Below are positions 1 through 8,896 of a stretch of DNA of 64,000 bases, in pieces. The stretch comes from QYQD01 sp040754095. Its GTDB lineage: Bacteria; Desulfobacterota; QYQD01. The DNA lies in assembly GCA_040754095.1 (NCBI GenBank), contig JBFMFO010000005.1:61024-125023 (forward strand), read 5' to 3'. The translations under genes were made by a program, and so were the position numbers. Below the pieces are notes generated by a model. That model had not been told where the DNA came from and ran no database searches. It worked only from the letters and a program-made list of their open reading frames with translations. Within the stretch, counting starts at the first letter, position 1. Each line of letters begins with the position of its first letter.

Positions 1-78
1 ATCGGAATTAAGATAGGGCGACAGTGGCGTGTGTTTAAGCCCGGACTGGATGGGGAAGCCTGGGAGGGATTAATATGA
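1..78 (+). CDS. C-terminal end of a small helix-turn-helix DNA-binding protein (partial)
   Basis: Reading frame 1 is open from the window edge to TGA at 76-78 and encodes 25 residues ending in IGRQWRVFKPGLDGEAWEGLI-like order (K-I-G-R-Q-W-R then a short helix with W-E). This is the typical end of excisionase/MerR-type helix-turn-helix domains, whose second part reads KxGRQWRF followed by an amphipathic helix. The stop overlaps the ATG of the next gene (ATGA), so the two are translationally coupled. Only the tail is visible; the family call rests on this short match. Confidence 0.55.
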   Translation: MGIKIGRQWRVFKPGLDGEAWEGLI

Positions 79-1532
79 CCTATTACAGATATTGGGGATT
101 GGATCGGCCGCCGTTTGATAATGTGCCTGATCCGAAGATGTATTGGCCGCAGAATCCCGGTTTGGAAGATGCCATCTCAGAGATTTTATTTGCCATTAAA
201 GAGGGGAATGAGTGTCTGGCGGTAATAGTAGGGGATATTGGAACAGGAAAGACATTGGCCTTGCGTATTCTCTTGAATGAATTAGGGCCGGACAAATACA
301 AGATAGCCTTTCTTACTAATCCCACGTTGTCTTTCACACAGATAATGCGCGAGATCATCGGCCAGTTGGAAAATAAGAAGGTAGTTACGAAGTGGAAAGA
401 CCATTTGCATGAAGAAATTAACCAGATCCTTTATCGAACAGCCGACGAAGGTAAGCGAGTAGTCATATTTATCGATGAGGCCAACGTCTTGAACCCGGCT
501 GGTTTACAGGGGTTGCGGCTCCTCACCAATATGCAGGATGACCGCCAGAATCTGGTGACTTTTGTACTTGCCGGCCAGAAAGAATTGGCGCAAAAGCTGG
601 AAAGACCGTCGATGGAAAACCTTTACCAGCGCATCGGGGTTTATTGTAAGGTAAAGGGACTGGACTCTCCGGAACTGGTTGCGGGGTATATAGCTCATCG
701 GCTGAACCAGGCGCGCCAAGGCGCATCTGCGAACGGATGTTCCAGAGAGATATTTACTGAACAGGCGGTCAGGGCCATATGGAAACATTCTCGTGGCGTG
801 CCGCGTATGGTCAACAAGATATGTAAATTATGCCTTAAGGCCGGAGAGACCAATCAACTTCAATTCATAGATGAAACCGTGGTAGAAAACCTTGCCTATA
901 TGTTTAAAAAAGGCTTTTTTAAAAAAGATAAGGCGAACGCCGGGAAAGAAAGGCCCGCGGCATTGGAGGCTCTGGAAAGCGCTGAAAACAAAAGGTCGGA
1001 AGGAGTGATACCTGAGACACAGGAGAAAGAAAACATACCTTCTCTGGAGTCGGGCGCCGTATATAAGGACGCGACTATAAAAGACGAATCCTCATCATCG
1101 GAACTTTTAGCGGTTGAGTCTTCACGCCAAGACGCATCTTCGACCCAGGCGAGCAGCGAGGAAAAGGAGCCTGGCACTGCAGAGCACCCCGCCGTAATAG
1201 AGGCCGATACAGAGAGGCCTGTCCAGACCGGGGAGCATGCTCCGGCGCAACTACGACCGGATGCTGAGGACGAAGGACAACCGGAGCCGGAGATAGAAGA
1301 TTTAGTTAAACATATCCCTCCCGAAATTTTAAATCGGCTTTATGCTATGGAGGAGCGGCAGCTTTACCGACTGGCTGGCCAATTAGCCGCCAATCAACTG
1401 CGTGAAAATGAGACGCTGAAGAATACCGCAGATCCCATCGTGCAGTGGGAAAAGATGCGGAGTACTATAATGGTATTACTTAAAAAGTTCTCCAGGCTTC
1501 ATCAGGTCGGACAGGCGGCGGAATATCGGTAG
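75..1532 (+). CDS. ExeA/GspA-like AAA ATPase
   Basis: A 485-residue P-loop ATPase of the ExeA (general secretion pathway A) type. The N-terminus YRYWGLDRPPFDNVPDP is typical of the family. Walker A GDIGTGKT lies at residues 53-60 and Walker B VIFIDEA at about 130-136, followed by the AAA sensor regions to about residue 270. From about 290 to 420 the chain is a low-complexity, Glu/Ser/Ala-rich linker. A short helical domain closes the protein. No membrane segment or peptidoglycan-binding domain is visible, unlike Aeromonas ExeA, so a role in secretin assembly is uncertain. Related stand-alone ATPases also serve transposition (TnsC/IstB-like) or pilus functions. The ATG overlaps the upstream helix-turn-helix gene. 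Confidence 0.75.
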   Translation: MTYYRYWGLDRPPFDNVPDPKMYWPQNPGLEDAISEILFAIKEGNECLAVIVGDIGTGKTLALRILLNELGPDKYKIAFLTNPTLSFTQIMREIIGQLENKKVVTKWKDHLHEEINQILYRTADEGKRVVIFIDEANVLNPAGLQGLRLLTNMQDDRQNLVTFVLAGQKELAQKLERPSMENLYQRIGVYCKVKGLDSPELVAGYIAHRLNQARQGASANGCSREIFTEQAVRAIWKHSRGVPRMVNKICKLCLKAGETNQLQFIDETVVENLAYMFKKGFFKKDKANAGKERPAALEALESAENKRSEGVIPETQEKENIPSLESGAVYKDATIKDESSSSELLAVESSRQDASSTQASSEEKEPGTAEHPAVIEADTERPVQTGEHAPAQLRPDAEDEGQPEPEIEDLVKHIPPEILNRLYAMEERQLYRLAGQLAANQLRENETLKNTADPIVQWEKMRSTIMVLLKKFSRLHQVGQAAEYR

Positions 1533-1694
1533 TTAGTTTCCATCCGGAAACCCAAAAATTCCGGATGAGCCGTCAGCACTCAGCTATCAGCGTTCAGCTT
1601 AACATGATGTTTATCTTATTTTTTTGCTGAGGGCCGACAGCTGATCGCTGAAAGCTTGAATCCGAAAACGATAGTTTTCGGATGAAAACTAACT
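1531..1694. repeat. Intergenic imperfect palindrome
   Basis: The arms at 1531-1550 and 1676-1694 are inverted copies (AGTTAGTTTCCATCCGGAAA against its near reverse complement). A second short hairpin, CATCCGGAA/TTCCGGATG, sits at 1541-1567. The interior consists of iterated words such as TCAGC and ATCAGC. It lies just after the ExeA-like gene stop and could act as a bidirectional terminator between this gene and convergent recO. Similar elements recur through the window. Confidence 0.6.
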
Positions 1695-1756
1695 AAAGAA
1701 TAGTCTGAATAACCTGTAAGTTAACCCCCGACAGCTATAGGCAACGTAACCGGTCA

Positions 1757-2521
1757 TTACCGGCTGTACTCCTGGGCCTTGGATAAGAAGCGGTAGGATT
1801 TTATTTCTTTGCCAAGAAGGCTGTGTGCAAAATTTTCCAGGATAGGTGTGCTTTCGGCCAGAGGTTGAGCGCTAAAATGTATCCGGGAGAGCTTGGCCAG
1901 AGAAGTTTTTTGGGCTAACGCGAGGAGCTTGACAGTACCTGGCGAAAGGCGATTTTTTAAAGGAAGGCCAAGGGAGCAATCAGAACAGACAATGCCCCCC
2001 TTTTCATAATTAAAACTATAAAAAACCTGTCCGCCTTTCCATAGATTACAGTTAACACAAGCTATAAAATTAGGGGCATAACCGACTATGGTGAGGAGGC
2101 GCAGGTGAAAAATTACAGATAAAGTGGCTAAAGAGGCGCCTTGATCGACCATGCGAAGGGCCCATAGTAAAAGATAGAACAGTTCGGCATGGGGATCACG
2201 ATCTTTTACCCAGGCATCCACCAGTTCACAGAAATAAGCGGCATAAGCGAATCTATCGGGCGCCTTTCGTATGGAAGCAAATGATTGCAGCAGATCACAC
2301 TGGTCAATTCTGGTTAGAGATGAAAGCTGTTTTTCCCAAAGAATAGGCCGGACGAAGGAAAATAGATCCAACTGGTTGGCAAAGCGCCGGCGGCTCTTTT
2401 TAGCGCCCTTCGCAATGCTTGTTATTTTACCTAAAGAATATGTAAAGAAGGTAATAATCTTGTCGGACTCACCAAAGTCCTTATGGTTAAGTATGATGGC
2501 GGGTGTTTTGAGGAGGGGCAT
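1757..2521 (-). CDS. recO: DNA repair protein RecO
   Basis: This 254-residue protein matches RecO in length and layout: an OB-fold N-terminus (about 1-80) opening with the characteristic TPAIILNHKDFGESDKIITFF, then the helical C-terminal domain with a zinc knuckle formed by C155, C158, C179 and C182. RecO anneals SSB-coated single strands and loads RecA together with RecR. It is the last gene of the minus-strand run mfd-surA-rodZ-recO. recR sits 19 kb away in the dnaX operon. Confidence 0.9.
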   Translation of the reverse strand: MPLLKTPAIILNHKDFGESDKIITFFTYSLGKITSIAKGAKKSRRRFANQLDLFSFVRPILWEKQLSSLTRIDQCDLLQSFASIRKAPDRFAYAAYFCELVDAWVKDRDPHAELFYLLLWALRMVDQGASLATLSVIFHLRLLTIVGYAPNFIACVNCNLWKGGQVFYSFNYEKGGIVCSDCSLGLPLKNRLSPGTVKLLALAQKTSLAKLSRIHFSAQPLAESTPILENFAHSLLGKEIKSYRFLSKAQEYSR

Positions 2522-2588
2522 AGGCTTTAATCCACAGATTACGCAGATTTTCTTGAATTATTGGTTAAATTCCTTGATTCGGGATAGA

Positions 2589-3422
2589 TCACATTACCTT
2601 GGGGTTTGGCAGCGGCAGGGTAATATCCACTACCTGTCCGCTATCCCCAAGGGATTTCATCTGCTCTCCATCCAGATAAAGATCCATGCCGCCGGCGTTG
2701 CCTATAATTAGCCTTATTTTGTTACCCATCGTCCACGTAATGGTTTCACCTGCCTTAAAGGAGTACTCCTGCAGATTCTGTTCGTCAATCACCGCCTGTA
2801 CCCACGTATTTTCTTTAAAAACGGCTCGTAACTCATGTTGCTTTTCATAGATGTGCCCGGGCGTGATATTTTGGAGTTTAGGCGGCTCCTGTGCTTTCGC
2901 TTGAGGAGCAGGAATGTTTGTTTGTTCGGGGGCATCTGTTCGGGCCTGGTCAACAACACGATTGGCCTCGATCGGTTGTGGATGCGCCTGGTCGGAGCTT
3001 TTGGATAAGGGCGGTTGTTCTTTTTTTTGGGTGTCCTTTTTGCCGATATTAACCACGAGACTCAAGAGAAAGACAACGATAATAATTGATATGGATATCT
3101 TAATGAGTTTTTTATGCCTGGAAAAGAACGACCATATCTTTTTTTCTGGTTTTTCGGGAGGAGGGCCGGCTTCTTCTTGATGTTCGGATGGTGTAGTCTG
3201 AGGATGATAGCGGAGGAGGACGTCGTTAGGATCTAACCCAATATATTGAGCATAGCAACGGATGAAGCCCCGAACAAACACCTCTGCCGGAAGCCTTTCC
3301 GTTTGCCCTTCTTCTATGTTTCTTAGGATACCGATATTAATTCTGGTAGCATTGGCAACCTCTTCCAGGGTTATGTTTCTGAGTTCCCTCTCGCGTCTTA
3401 GATAATCGCCGATAGACTCCAT
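2589..3422 (-). CDS. rodZ: RodZ-like membrane-anchored helix-turn-helix protein
   Basis: A 277-residue protein with a RodZ layout: an N-terminal HTH_25 domain (about 1-72, starting MESIGDYLRRERELRNITLEE), a basic stretch, one transmembrane helix at about 106-126, a Pro/Gln/Ala-rich periplasmic linker and a C-terminal DUF4115 beta domain (about 195-270, including the WVQAVIDE strand). RodZ links MreB to the elongasome and controls rod shape. In E. coli it is about 337 residues, so this one has a short linker. It lies 67 bp upstream of recO in the same direction. The symbol is assigned by architecture; a generic HTH regulator of the same build is the alternative. Confidence 0.75.
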   Translation of the reverse strand: MESIGDYLRRERELRNITLEEVANATRINIGILRNIEEGQTERLPAEVFVRGFIRCYAQYIGLDPNDVLLRYHPQTTPSEHQEEAGPPPEKPEKKIWSFFSRHKKLIKISISIIIVVFLLSLVVNIGKKDTQKKEQPPLSKSSDQAHPQPIEANRVVDQARTDAPEQTNIPAPQAKAQEPPKLQNITPGHIYEKQHELRAVFKENTWVQAVIDEQNLQEYSFKAGETITWTMGNKIRLIIGNAGGMDLYLDGEQMKSLGDSGQVVDITLPLPNPKVM

Positions 3423-3528
3423 GTGCCCCCCGGTTTTTGGTTTTTATTTTATATATAGATCGGCAGATTTTTCCGATTAAAAAATAAGGGATGGGAACCT
3501 TTATTTTTGGTTTCCGTACCGTTGGCGC

Positions 3529-4500
3529 TCAAAGTAAGACCTCTATATATGACCTATCGCGAAGCTCTTTTATCCAGACCATAAAACGCTTGTTTACATC
3601 TTGCTCAAACAGTACTTGATATATTTCTTCCTTTGCCTCTTCAAATGTTTTTTCTTTTGATTCCTTAACATCTATAACTTTAAAGATTTGATAGCCGATA
3701 GGAGTTTCGACTACGGGACTTACCTCTCCGGTTTTAAGAGAGGTAATAACATCCTTCATATATGGCGCCAGCTCATTTTTATCCAGATAGCCCAGATTGC
3801 CGCCCTCAGACGCGGTGGAATATCCGGAAAACTGCCTGGCCAGGCCTTCAAAGTCAGCCCCATCCATGGCCCGCCGGCGAATAGCTTCGGCCTTTTTAAG
3901 GATAGCCTGTTTTTCTTCCTCACTAAGACCATCGGGTATGCTAAAGACAATATGCTGAACTCCATATTCTTGTTGGCCGGTATAATTGTGTTGGTTATCC
4001 TTATAATACTCTTTGAGTTTGTCTTCAGTTATAACGATCTTGGCATTGACTGCCTGGCTGATCAATTTAAAGCGTTCTATCTGTTCCTTGAGTTTCTGGC
4101 GGTACTCTTTCATGGAGAGGCCGTCCTGTTCCAAGCGGGCCGTAAGTTGTTCCCTGGTTATTCCATGATCGCGAATAATTTTTTCGATGGCTGCATCGAC
4201 CTCTGCCTCAGATACAGACAATCCAAGCCTTTTTGCCTCCTGCTCAGCCAGCTTTCGCTCGATAAGGTGATTAAGCACCTCGGTTCTTATTTTACCTTTT
4301 TCTCTTTCTATGGCGGCGGCCGAGGCCTGCTGCTGGAGTTGGCTGATAACACGCTGTTCTTCCTTGCCTAATTCCGCCAGGGTTATGACGTCTTCGTTGA
4401 CAATAGCTACAATACGATCGACAATTTCGCCAGAGCCTGTCGCAGGCATAAGAAAGATAACCGCAATGATAAGAAGAAAAAAGAAATTGGTTGGTTTCAT
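3529..4500 (-). CDS. surA: SurA-like periplasmic peptidyl-prolyl isomerase/chaperone
   Basis: 323 residues with a cleavable signal peptide (about 1-24, hydrophobic FFFLLIIAVIFLMPATG), a SurA N-terminal chaperone domain (EIVDRIVAIVNEDVITLAEL onward) and one parvulin-type rotamase domain at about 167-290 containing QHIVF and the GGNLGYLDKNEL signature. E. coli SurA has two parvulin domains; this has one, as in many deltaproteobacterial homologues. It assists outer-membrane protein folding and fits with lptD elsewhere in the window. It lies directly downstream of mfd on the same strand, with a 62-bp gap. Confidence 0.85.
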   Translation of the reverse strand: MKPTNFFFLLIIAVIFLMPATGSGEIVDRIVAIVNEDVITLAELGKEEQRVISQLQQQASAAAIEREKGKIRTEVLNHLIERKLAEQEAKRLGLSVSEAEVDAAIEKIIRDHGITREQLTARLEQDGLSMKEYRQKLKEQIERFKLISQAVNAKIVITEDKLKEYYKDNQHNYTGQQEYGVQHIVFSIPDGLSEEEKQAILKKAEAIRRRAMDGADFEGLARQFSGYSTASEGGNLGYLDKNELAPYMKDVITSLKTGEVSPVVETPIGYQIFKVIDVKESKEKTFEEAKEEIYQVLFEQDVNKRFMVWIKELRDRSYIEVLL

Positions 4501-4562
4501 AGCCGAGATTTTATTATGAGAACATAAAGTGTAATCTTTACTGATAGTTGGACATTAGCATC

Positions 4563-7500
4563 TTACAAAAGGGCTTGCAAGACTTTTTTGACTTCCTCAA
4601 GTATCCGTATCCCTTCATCGCCGGGTAAGGTTGCATAGAGTTTATTCTCAGGGGTAAAGCGGTACTTACCCCGGTTACGACGTATTAAGGATAGGATTAT
4701 TTCCGGATGAACCCCAGTCTTATCGCTGAAGCTCAAGATAAAATGGCCATTAGCGCTGTCCAGGCGGTGCACCTTGAGCTTCTTGAGACTCTGTTTGATT
4801 TCCATGACAGACATGAGGTCTTCAACCTCGGGGGGTATGGGGCCATAGCGGTCTGTTAGTTCATCCTTTATGTCTGAGAGCGCCGTGACCGTATCTGCCA
4901 TAGTCAAGCGGCGGTAGGTAATTAGACGCTGATCCGGCTCCGGCAGATAGTCTTCCGGTATGTAAGCAGAGACCTTAAGATTGATTTCCGGCTCAAATTC
5001 TTCTTCAACCGGGGTGCCCTTAAGTTCGTTTACGGTCTTTTCAAGGAGGTCCAGATACAGGTCATAACCCACTACCGCAATATGTCCGGTCTGGCTGGTT
5101 CCGAGTATATTGCCGGCGCCTCGGATCTGGAGATCGCTCATGGCCAGTTTAAAACTGGATCCCAGTTCGCTGAGATCCAGTAAGGCCTCGAGCCTTTTTT
5201 GGGCATCCCTGGTAAGGTGGGCGGGTGACGGGACCAGCAGGTAGGCATAGGCCTGTTCCTTGGATCGCCCCACGCGGCCGCGGAGCTGGTATATCTCGGC
5301 CAGACCGAGGCGATCCGCCCGGTTGATGATTATGGTATTAGCCGAGGGGATATCCAGGCCGGACTCGATAATGGTAGTGCAGACCAATACGTCTATCTCC
5401 CGGCGTACAAATTTCACCATGATCTCTTCCAGCGCCCTGCTGGAAAGCTGCCCGTGGGCCACGGCTATACGCACCTCCGGGATCAGTCTCCGCAGACGTT
5501 CGGCCACCGCCTCGATGCCGGCCACCCGGTTATGCAGAAAGAAGACCTGACCGCCACGTTGATATTCCCGGATGACGGCCTCCCGTATCACATTATCATC
5601 GAACCTGGTTACGTAGGTCTTAACCGGGATACGATCCTGGGGAGGCGTGCTTATCACGCTAAGATCGCGCACACTGAGGAGGGACATCTGGAGGGTGCGG
5701 GGGATGGGTGTCGCCGTCAGGGTGAGGACATCTAAGGTCTTCTTCATTTTTTTTAGTTGTTCTTTATGCCTGACCCCGAAACGGTGTTCTTCATCTATAA
5801 TAAGCAGCCCCGGGTCGCGGAATTTAATATCTTTTTGCAACAGGCGGTGCGTGCCGATTACGATGTCCACCTTGCCCTCCGCCAGCCTGGACAGTATCTG
5901 TTTTTGTTCCTTGGCGGTGCGGAAGCGGCTGAGACAGGCCACAACTACCGGGAAGGGAGAAAGACGGCGGCTGAAGGTCTGGAAGTGTTGTTCGGCAAGG
6001 ACCGTTGTGGGCACCAGTATAGCCACCTGCCGGCCGTCCATTACGGCCTTGAATGCCGCGCGCAGGGCCACCTCGGTCTTTCCATAACCTACGTCCCCGC
6101 ATATCAATCGATCCATGGGACGGGGTGAAGTCATGTCTCCTATGGTATCTTCTATGGCGGTTATCTGGTTCGGGGTCTCTTCATGTTCAAAGGACAGCTC
6201 GAACTCCTTATAAAGACTATCAGGTGGCGAAAAGGCAAGGCCCTTTTCCACCTTCCGCCGGGCGTAGATATCCAGCAGCTCCAAGGCCACCTTCCAGATG
6301 GCTTCCTTGACCCGTTTCCGGGCGAGTTGCCAGGACTTGCCGCCTAATTTGTTGAGTTGCGGGGTATGACCTTCCACGCCTATATATTTTTGCAGTACAT
6401 TCAGTCTATATACCGGCAGATAGAGTTTGTCCCCATCCAGGTATTCCAGTAATAAATAGTCGTTAAAGGTGCTATTTACCTCTAACCGGACCAGGTTACG
6501 ATAGAGGCCAATGCCGTGATCGCGGTGAACAATCAGGTCGTCAGGTTTAAGCTCGCTAAAATCTAAAATAGGGGAAAACTTTTTCTTTATGGCCGCAGCC
6601 GGTTTTTTTACCCTTTCACCAAACAACTCGCCCTCAGTCATCAGAATAAGCCTGTAGGCGGGAAAGCGGAAGCCACGCGAGATATCTCCGGTATGGATGC
6701 GCACCTTTTGATTTGATGATTCCAGGGCAAAATGGAAAGGTGTCTCCAGTACCTCGGCCTGGATGTGGCAATCGGCCAGAAGCCCCTTAACCTGTTCCGC
6801 AGTATGAATCGTGCGGCATACGAGGTAAACAGATTCTCCTTCGTCCAGCCAGGCGGTTATCCGCCGGGGCAAGGCCGTGAAAAGGTCTTCCTGCTCATGA
6901 CCCGGCTGTAATTCAGCCCTTATATCTTCATTGCCCAGCGTAGCCAGGCGCAATTTTTCGCAGGCGTCCGGTTCGTCTTCTATAGGTAAGGATATGATAC
7001 GTACATGGGAGGCAGACGGGATCAAATCTGCCCAGTCCTGATCAATTTGATAAAGATCCTGCGGCTCCGGGCAAAAACGGGAGTCAGCGCGGGCAGTTAT
7101 ATTAATTTCTTTGATCTTGTTCTGAAAACGGGCCTGTTCTTCCCCTATTCCTGCAGGATCTATACTCACCAGGAGACCCTCCTGCCTGCCGGCAGGCACG
7201 GCGGCCGGGAGGTAATCACGCAAAGTAGAAAGTTCCGGATAGAATAAAGGCAGGAGGAATTCAGAGCCGGTGAAGTGAATGCGCTGTTCTATCTGGGCCT
7301 CGATTTCCTTTATCCCGTCGAGGGCAATATCCCGCTCCATAGCATATTGGCGGATATGTTTCAGGGCATAGGCGGCTTCTTGCTCTCCCAAAATAATCTC
7401 ATGTACCGGAAGGAGTATGATCTCATTGATCTCGCGTATAGACCTCTGGGTGAGGCGGTCAAACTCACGGATGGATTCCACCCAATCTCCAAGACAGTCT

Positions 7501-8060
7501 ATACGGACGGGATTGGTGTGCATGGGGGGAAAAACGTCTATAATGCCACCCCGGATACTGAAGTCTCCCACTTCCTGTACGAGCGAGGTTGCGGTATAGC
7601 CGCCGGCTATCAGTTTTTCTCTTAATTTTTGACGGTCGAGATCTTCATGGGTGACGATATAATCGACAAAGTCGGTCAGCGCCTTTTTGGGCAGCAACTT
7701 TTGTAATAGGGCCTCCACCGGAACCACGACGATAAAGTTAGGATCACCGGAGACCATGCGGTAAAGGGTCTCTATACGGCGGCTTATCGTAGTCTTGTGG
7801 GGGGAGAGTTCGCTGAAGGGAAAGACCTCATACGGCGGGAAGACGAAGACCGGGCGTTTACAGAAAAAGGCGAACTCCGTGGCATGGAGTTCTGCCTCCT
7901 TTAAGCCGGGGGTTACACAGACGATGGGGCCGGAGAGGGTGTTTTCCGTTTCGGCTAGGGCGAAGGCCAGAGATGAGCCTTTCAGCCCGGTAACATCTAC
8001 AAGGCCTCCACGAGCAATGGATTTTTTTAGGTCGGTTAGGTAATGGGTATCGGTAATCAC
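4563..8060 (-). CDS. mfd: Transcription-repair coupling factor Mfd
   Basis: At 1165 residues the length matches Mfd. The N-terminal third is UvrB-like. The CarD/RID RNA-polymerase-interaction domain begins near residue 505 (VHRDHGIGLYR at about 512). The RecG-like translocase follows, with Walker A GDVGYGKT near 657 and DEEHRFG near 753, and a TRCF C-terminal domain ends the chain. Mfd displaces stalled RNA polymerase and recruits UvrA. Around residue 288 the sequence VPAGRQEG is encoded by a perfect 16-bp palindrome (7183-7198), apparently an in-frame repeat insertion. The start MITDTHYLTDL is the first ATG and is preceded by a 192-bp divergent intergenic region. Confidence 0.97.
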   Translation of the reverse strand: MITDTHYLTDLKKSIARGGLVDVTGLKGSSLAFALAETENTLSGPIVCVTPGLKEAELHATEFAFFCKRPVFVFPPYEVFPFSELSPHKTTISRRIETLYRMVSGDPNFIVVVPVEALLQKLLPKKALTDFVDYIVTHEDLDRQKLREKLIAGGYTATSLVQEVGDFSIRGGIIDVFPPMHTNPVRIDCLGDWVESIREFDRLTQRSIREINEIILLPVHEIILGEQEAAYALKHIRQYAMERDIALDGIKEIEAQIEQRIHFTGSEFLLPLFYPELSTLRDYLPAAVPAGRQEGLLVSIDPAGIGEEQARFQNKIKEINITARADSRFCPEPQDLYQIDQDWADLIPSASHVRIISLPIEDEPDACEKLRLATLGNEDIRAELQPGHEQEDLFTALPRRITAWLDEGESVYLVCRTIHTAEQVKGLLADCHIQAEVLETPFHFALESSNQKVRIHTGDISRGFRFPAYRLILMTEGELFGERVKKPAAAIKKKFSPILDFSELKPDDLIVHRDHGIGLYRNLVRLEVNSTFNDYLLLEYLDGDKLYLPVYRLNVLQKYIGVEGHTPQLNKLGGKSWQLARKRVKEAIWKVALELLDIYARRKVEKGLAFSPPDSLYKEFELSFEHEETPNQITAIEDTIGDMTSPRPMDRLICGDVGYGKTEVALRAAFKAVMDGRQVAILVPTTVLAEQHFQTFSRRLSPFPVVVACLSRFRTAKEQKQILSRLAEGKVDIVIGTHRLLQKDIKFRDPGLLIIDEEHRFGVRHKEQLKKMKKTLDVLTLTATPIPRTLQMSLLSVRDLSVISTPPQDRIPVKTYVTRFDDNVIREAVIREYQRGGQVFFLHNRVAGIEAVAERLRRLIPEVRIAVAHGQLSSRALEEIMVKFVRREIDVLVCTTIIESGLDIPSANTIIINRADRLGLAEIYQLRGRVGRSKEQAYAYLLVPSPAHLTRDAQKRLEALLDLSELGSSFKLAMSDLQIRGAGNILGTSQTGHIAVVGYDLYLDLLEKTVNELKGTPVEEEFEPEINLKVSAYIPEDYLPEPDQRLITYRRLTMADTVTALSDIKDELTDRYGPIPPEVEDLMSVMEIKQSLKKLKVHRLDSANGHFILSFSDKTGVHPEIILSLIRRNRGKYRFTPENKLYATLPGDEGIRILEEVKKVLQALL
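7183..7198. repeat. 16-bp palindrome inside mfd
   Basis: TGCCTGCCGGCAGGCA is a perfect palindrome within the mfd coding region and translates in frame as part of PAGRQ. This word is a common dispersed repeat in some bacterial genomes and often lies between genes; here it is tolerated inside a linker of a core protein. Confidence 0.7.
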
Positions 8061-8252
8061 TTGACCGTTACTTTAATCAGCGACATTGAAAAACGCAATA
8101 CCCGGCCTTCCTCCGGCCAGCTCTTTGGGGACATGCCCTTTTACCCCCAAAACCCCCTTTTGTGCTTGACGCCACCATCTTTTTTCTCTATGACTATGAA
8201 AAAAGACAGTTGATAGCTGAAATATAATGTTGGCTTCCAAACATATTGATTC

Positions 8253-8849
8253 ATGGCTGACAAAGAAACACATCCAATTAGAAATAGTATTATTGCAGGA
8301 GTAGCTGTAACAATATTAGCATCGTTGTGGCCAGCAGCTCGTAGCCTGTTTGTTACAGCATTCAGTTGGGTATGGGGCACTGTGAGAATTATTGTCAAAA
8401 TAATTGTCGACAGTTACGAAATACCTGGATGGTTGATACTCATCTTTATTGCTTTGGCTGCTCCAACGTGTATTAGGATGATCGCTTCATCGAGAAAAAG
8501 GAAAGAGCCAGGGGTTTTTGACCTATATCGCCGTGATTTATTGTTCGGGGCCATTTGGGAGTGATCGTATGATGGAGAAAGGATAATAAATCTTAATTGT
8601 ATGTGCCCTAAGTGTAAGGGAGAGCTTGTATATCAGAGGCACCATAAAAGTCCATTAATTACAATGTACGATGATGAACCTGATAACATTAAACTTATAT
8701 GCGACAATTGTGAAGAAATCCGTGGTAAGCTGATGGGACAGATGGATTTTGCGTTAGGAACAGTCGAAAGGGAAATACGTAGGAAAATTCGAACAGGAGA
8801 GTGGAAAGAATCCATAAAAACTAACCTTGCTCTTGCAGCTGGCAGATGA
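8253..8849 (+). pseudogene. Two-TM zinc-ribbon membrane protein interrupted by in-frame TGA
   Basis: One open frame of 198 codons is broken only by TGA at 8562-8564. The first part (103 residues) has two hydrophobic segments (about 11-33 and 58-76) followed by VFDLYRRDLLFGAIWE. Directly after the stop the same frame continues SYDGERIINLNCMCPKCKGELVYQ and later has a CDNC motif, giving two CxxC pairs of a zinc ribbon. The join reads like the W-x-W-x-Y plus CPxC pattern of small membrane/zinc-ribbon accessory proteins, so the TGA most simply replaces a TGG Trp codon. An ATG at 8601 could restart translation of the distal part. The function is not known. It opens the accessory island that includes the restriction-modification pair. 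Confidence 0.65.
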
Positions 8850-8896
8850 TCGCTGCGGCTGAAGAGCCCGTTGGGGTATAGAAAAAAAGAGGTAAC

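Noticed and set aside
2271..2711. Plus-strand 146-residue frame across recO and rodZ
   Set aside because: It spans two well-supported minus-strand genes.
3688..4371. Plus-strand 227-residue frame opposite surA
   Set aside because: It lies wholly inside the antisense of a well-supported surA and has no recognisable motif.
8562..8564. Selenocysteine at the in-frame TGA
   Set aside because: The context (GAIWE then SYDG) fits a lost Trp, and no clear SECIS-like hairpin follows.
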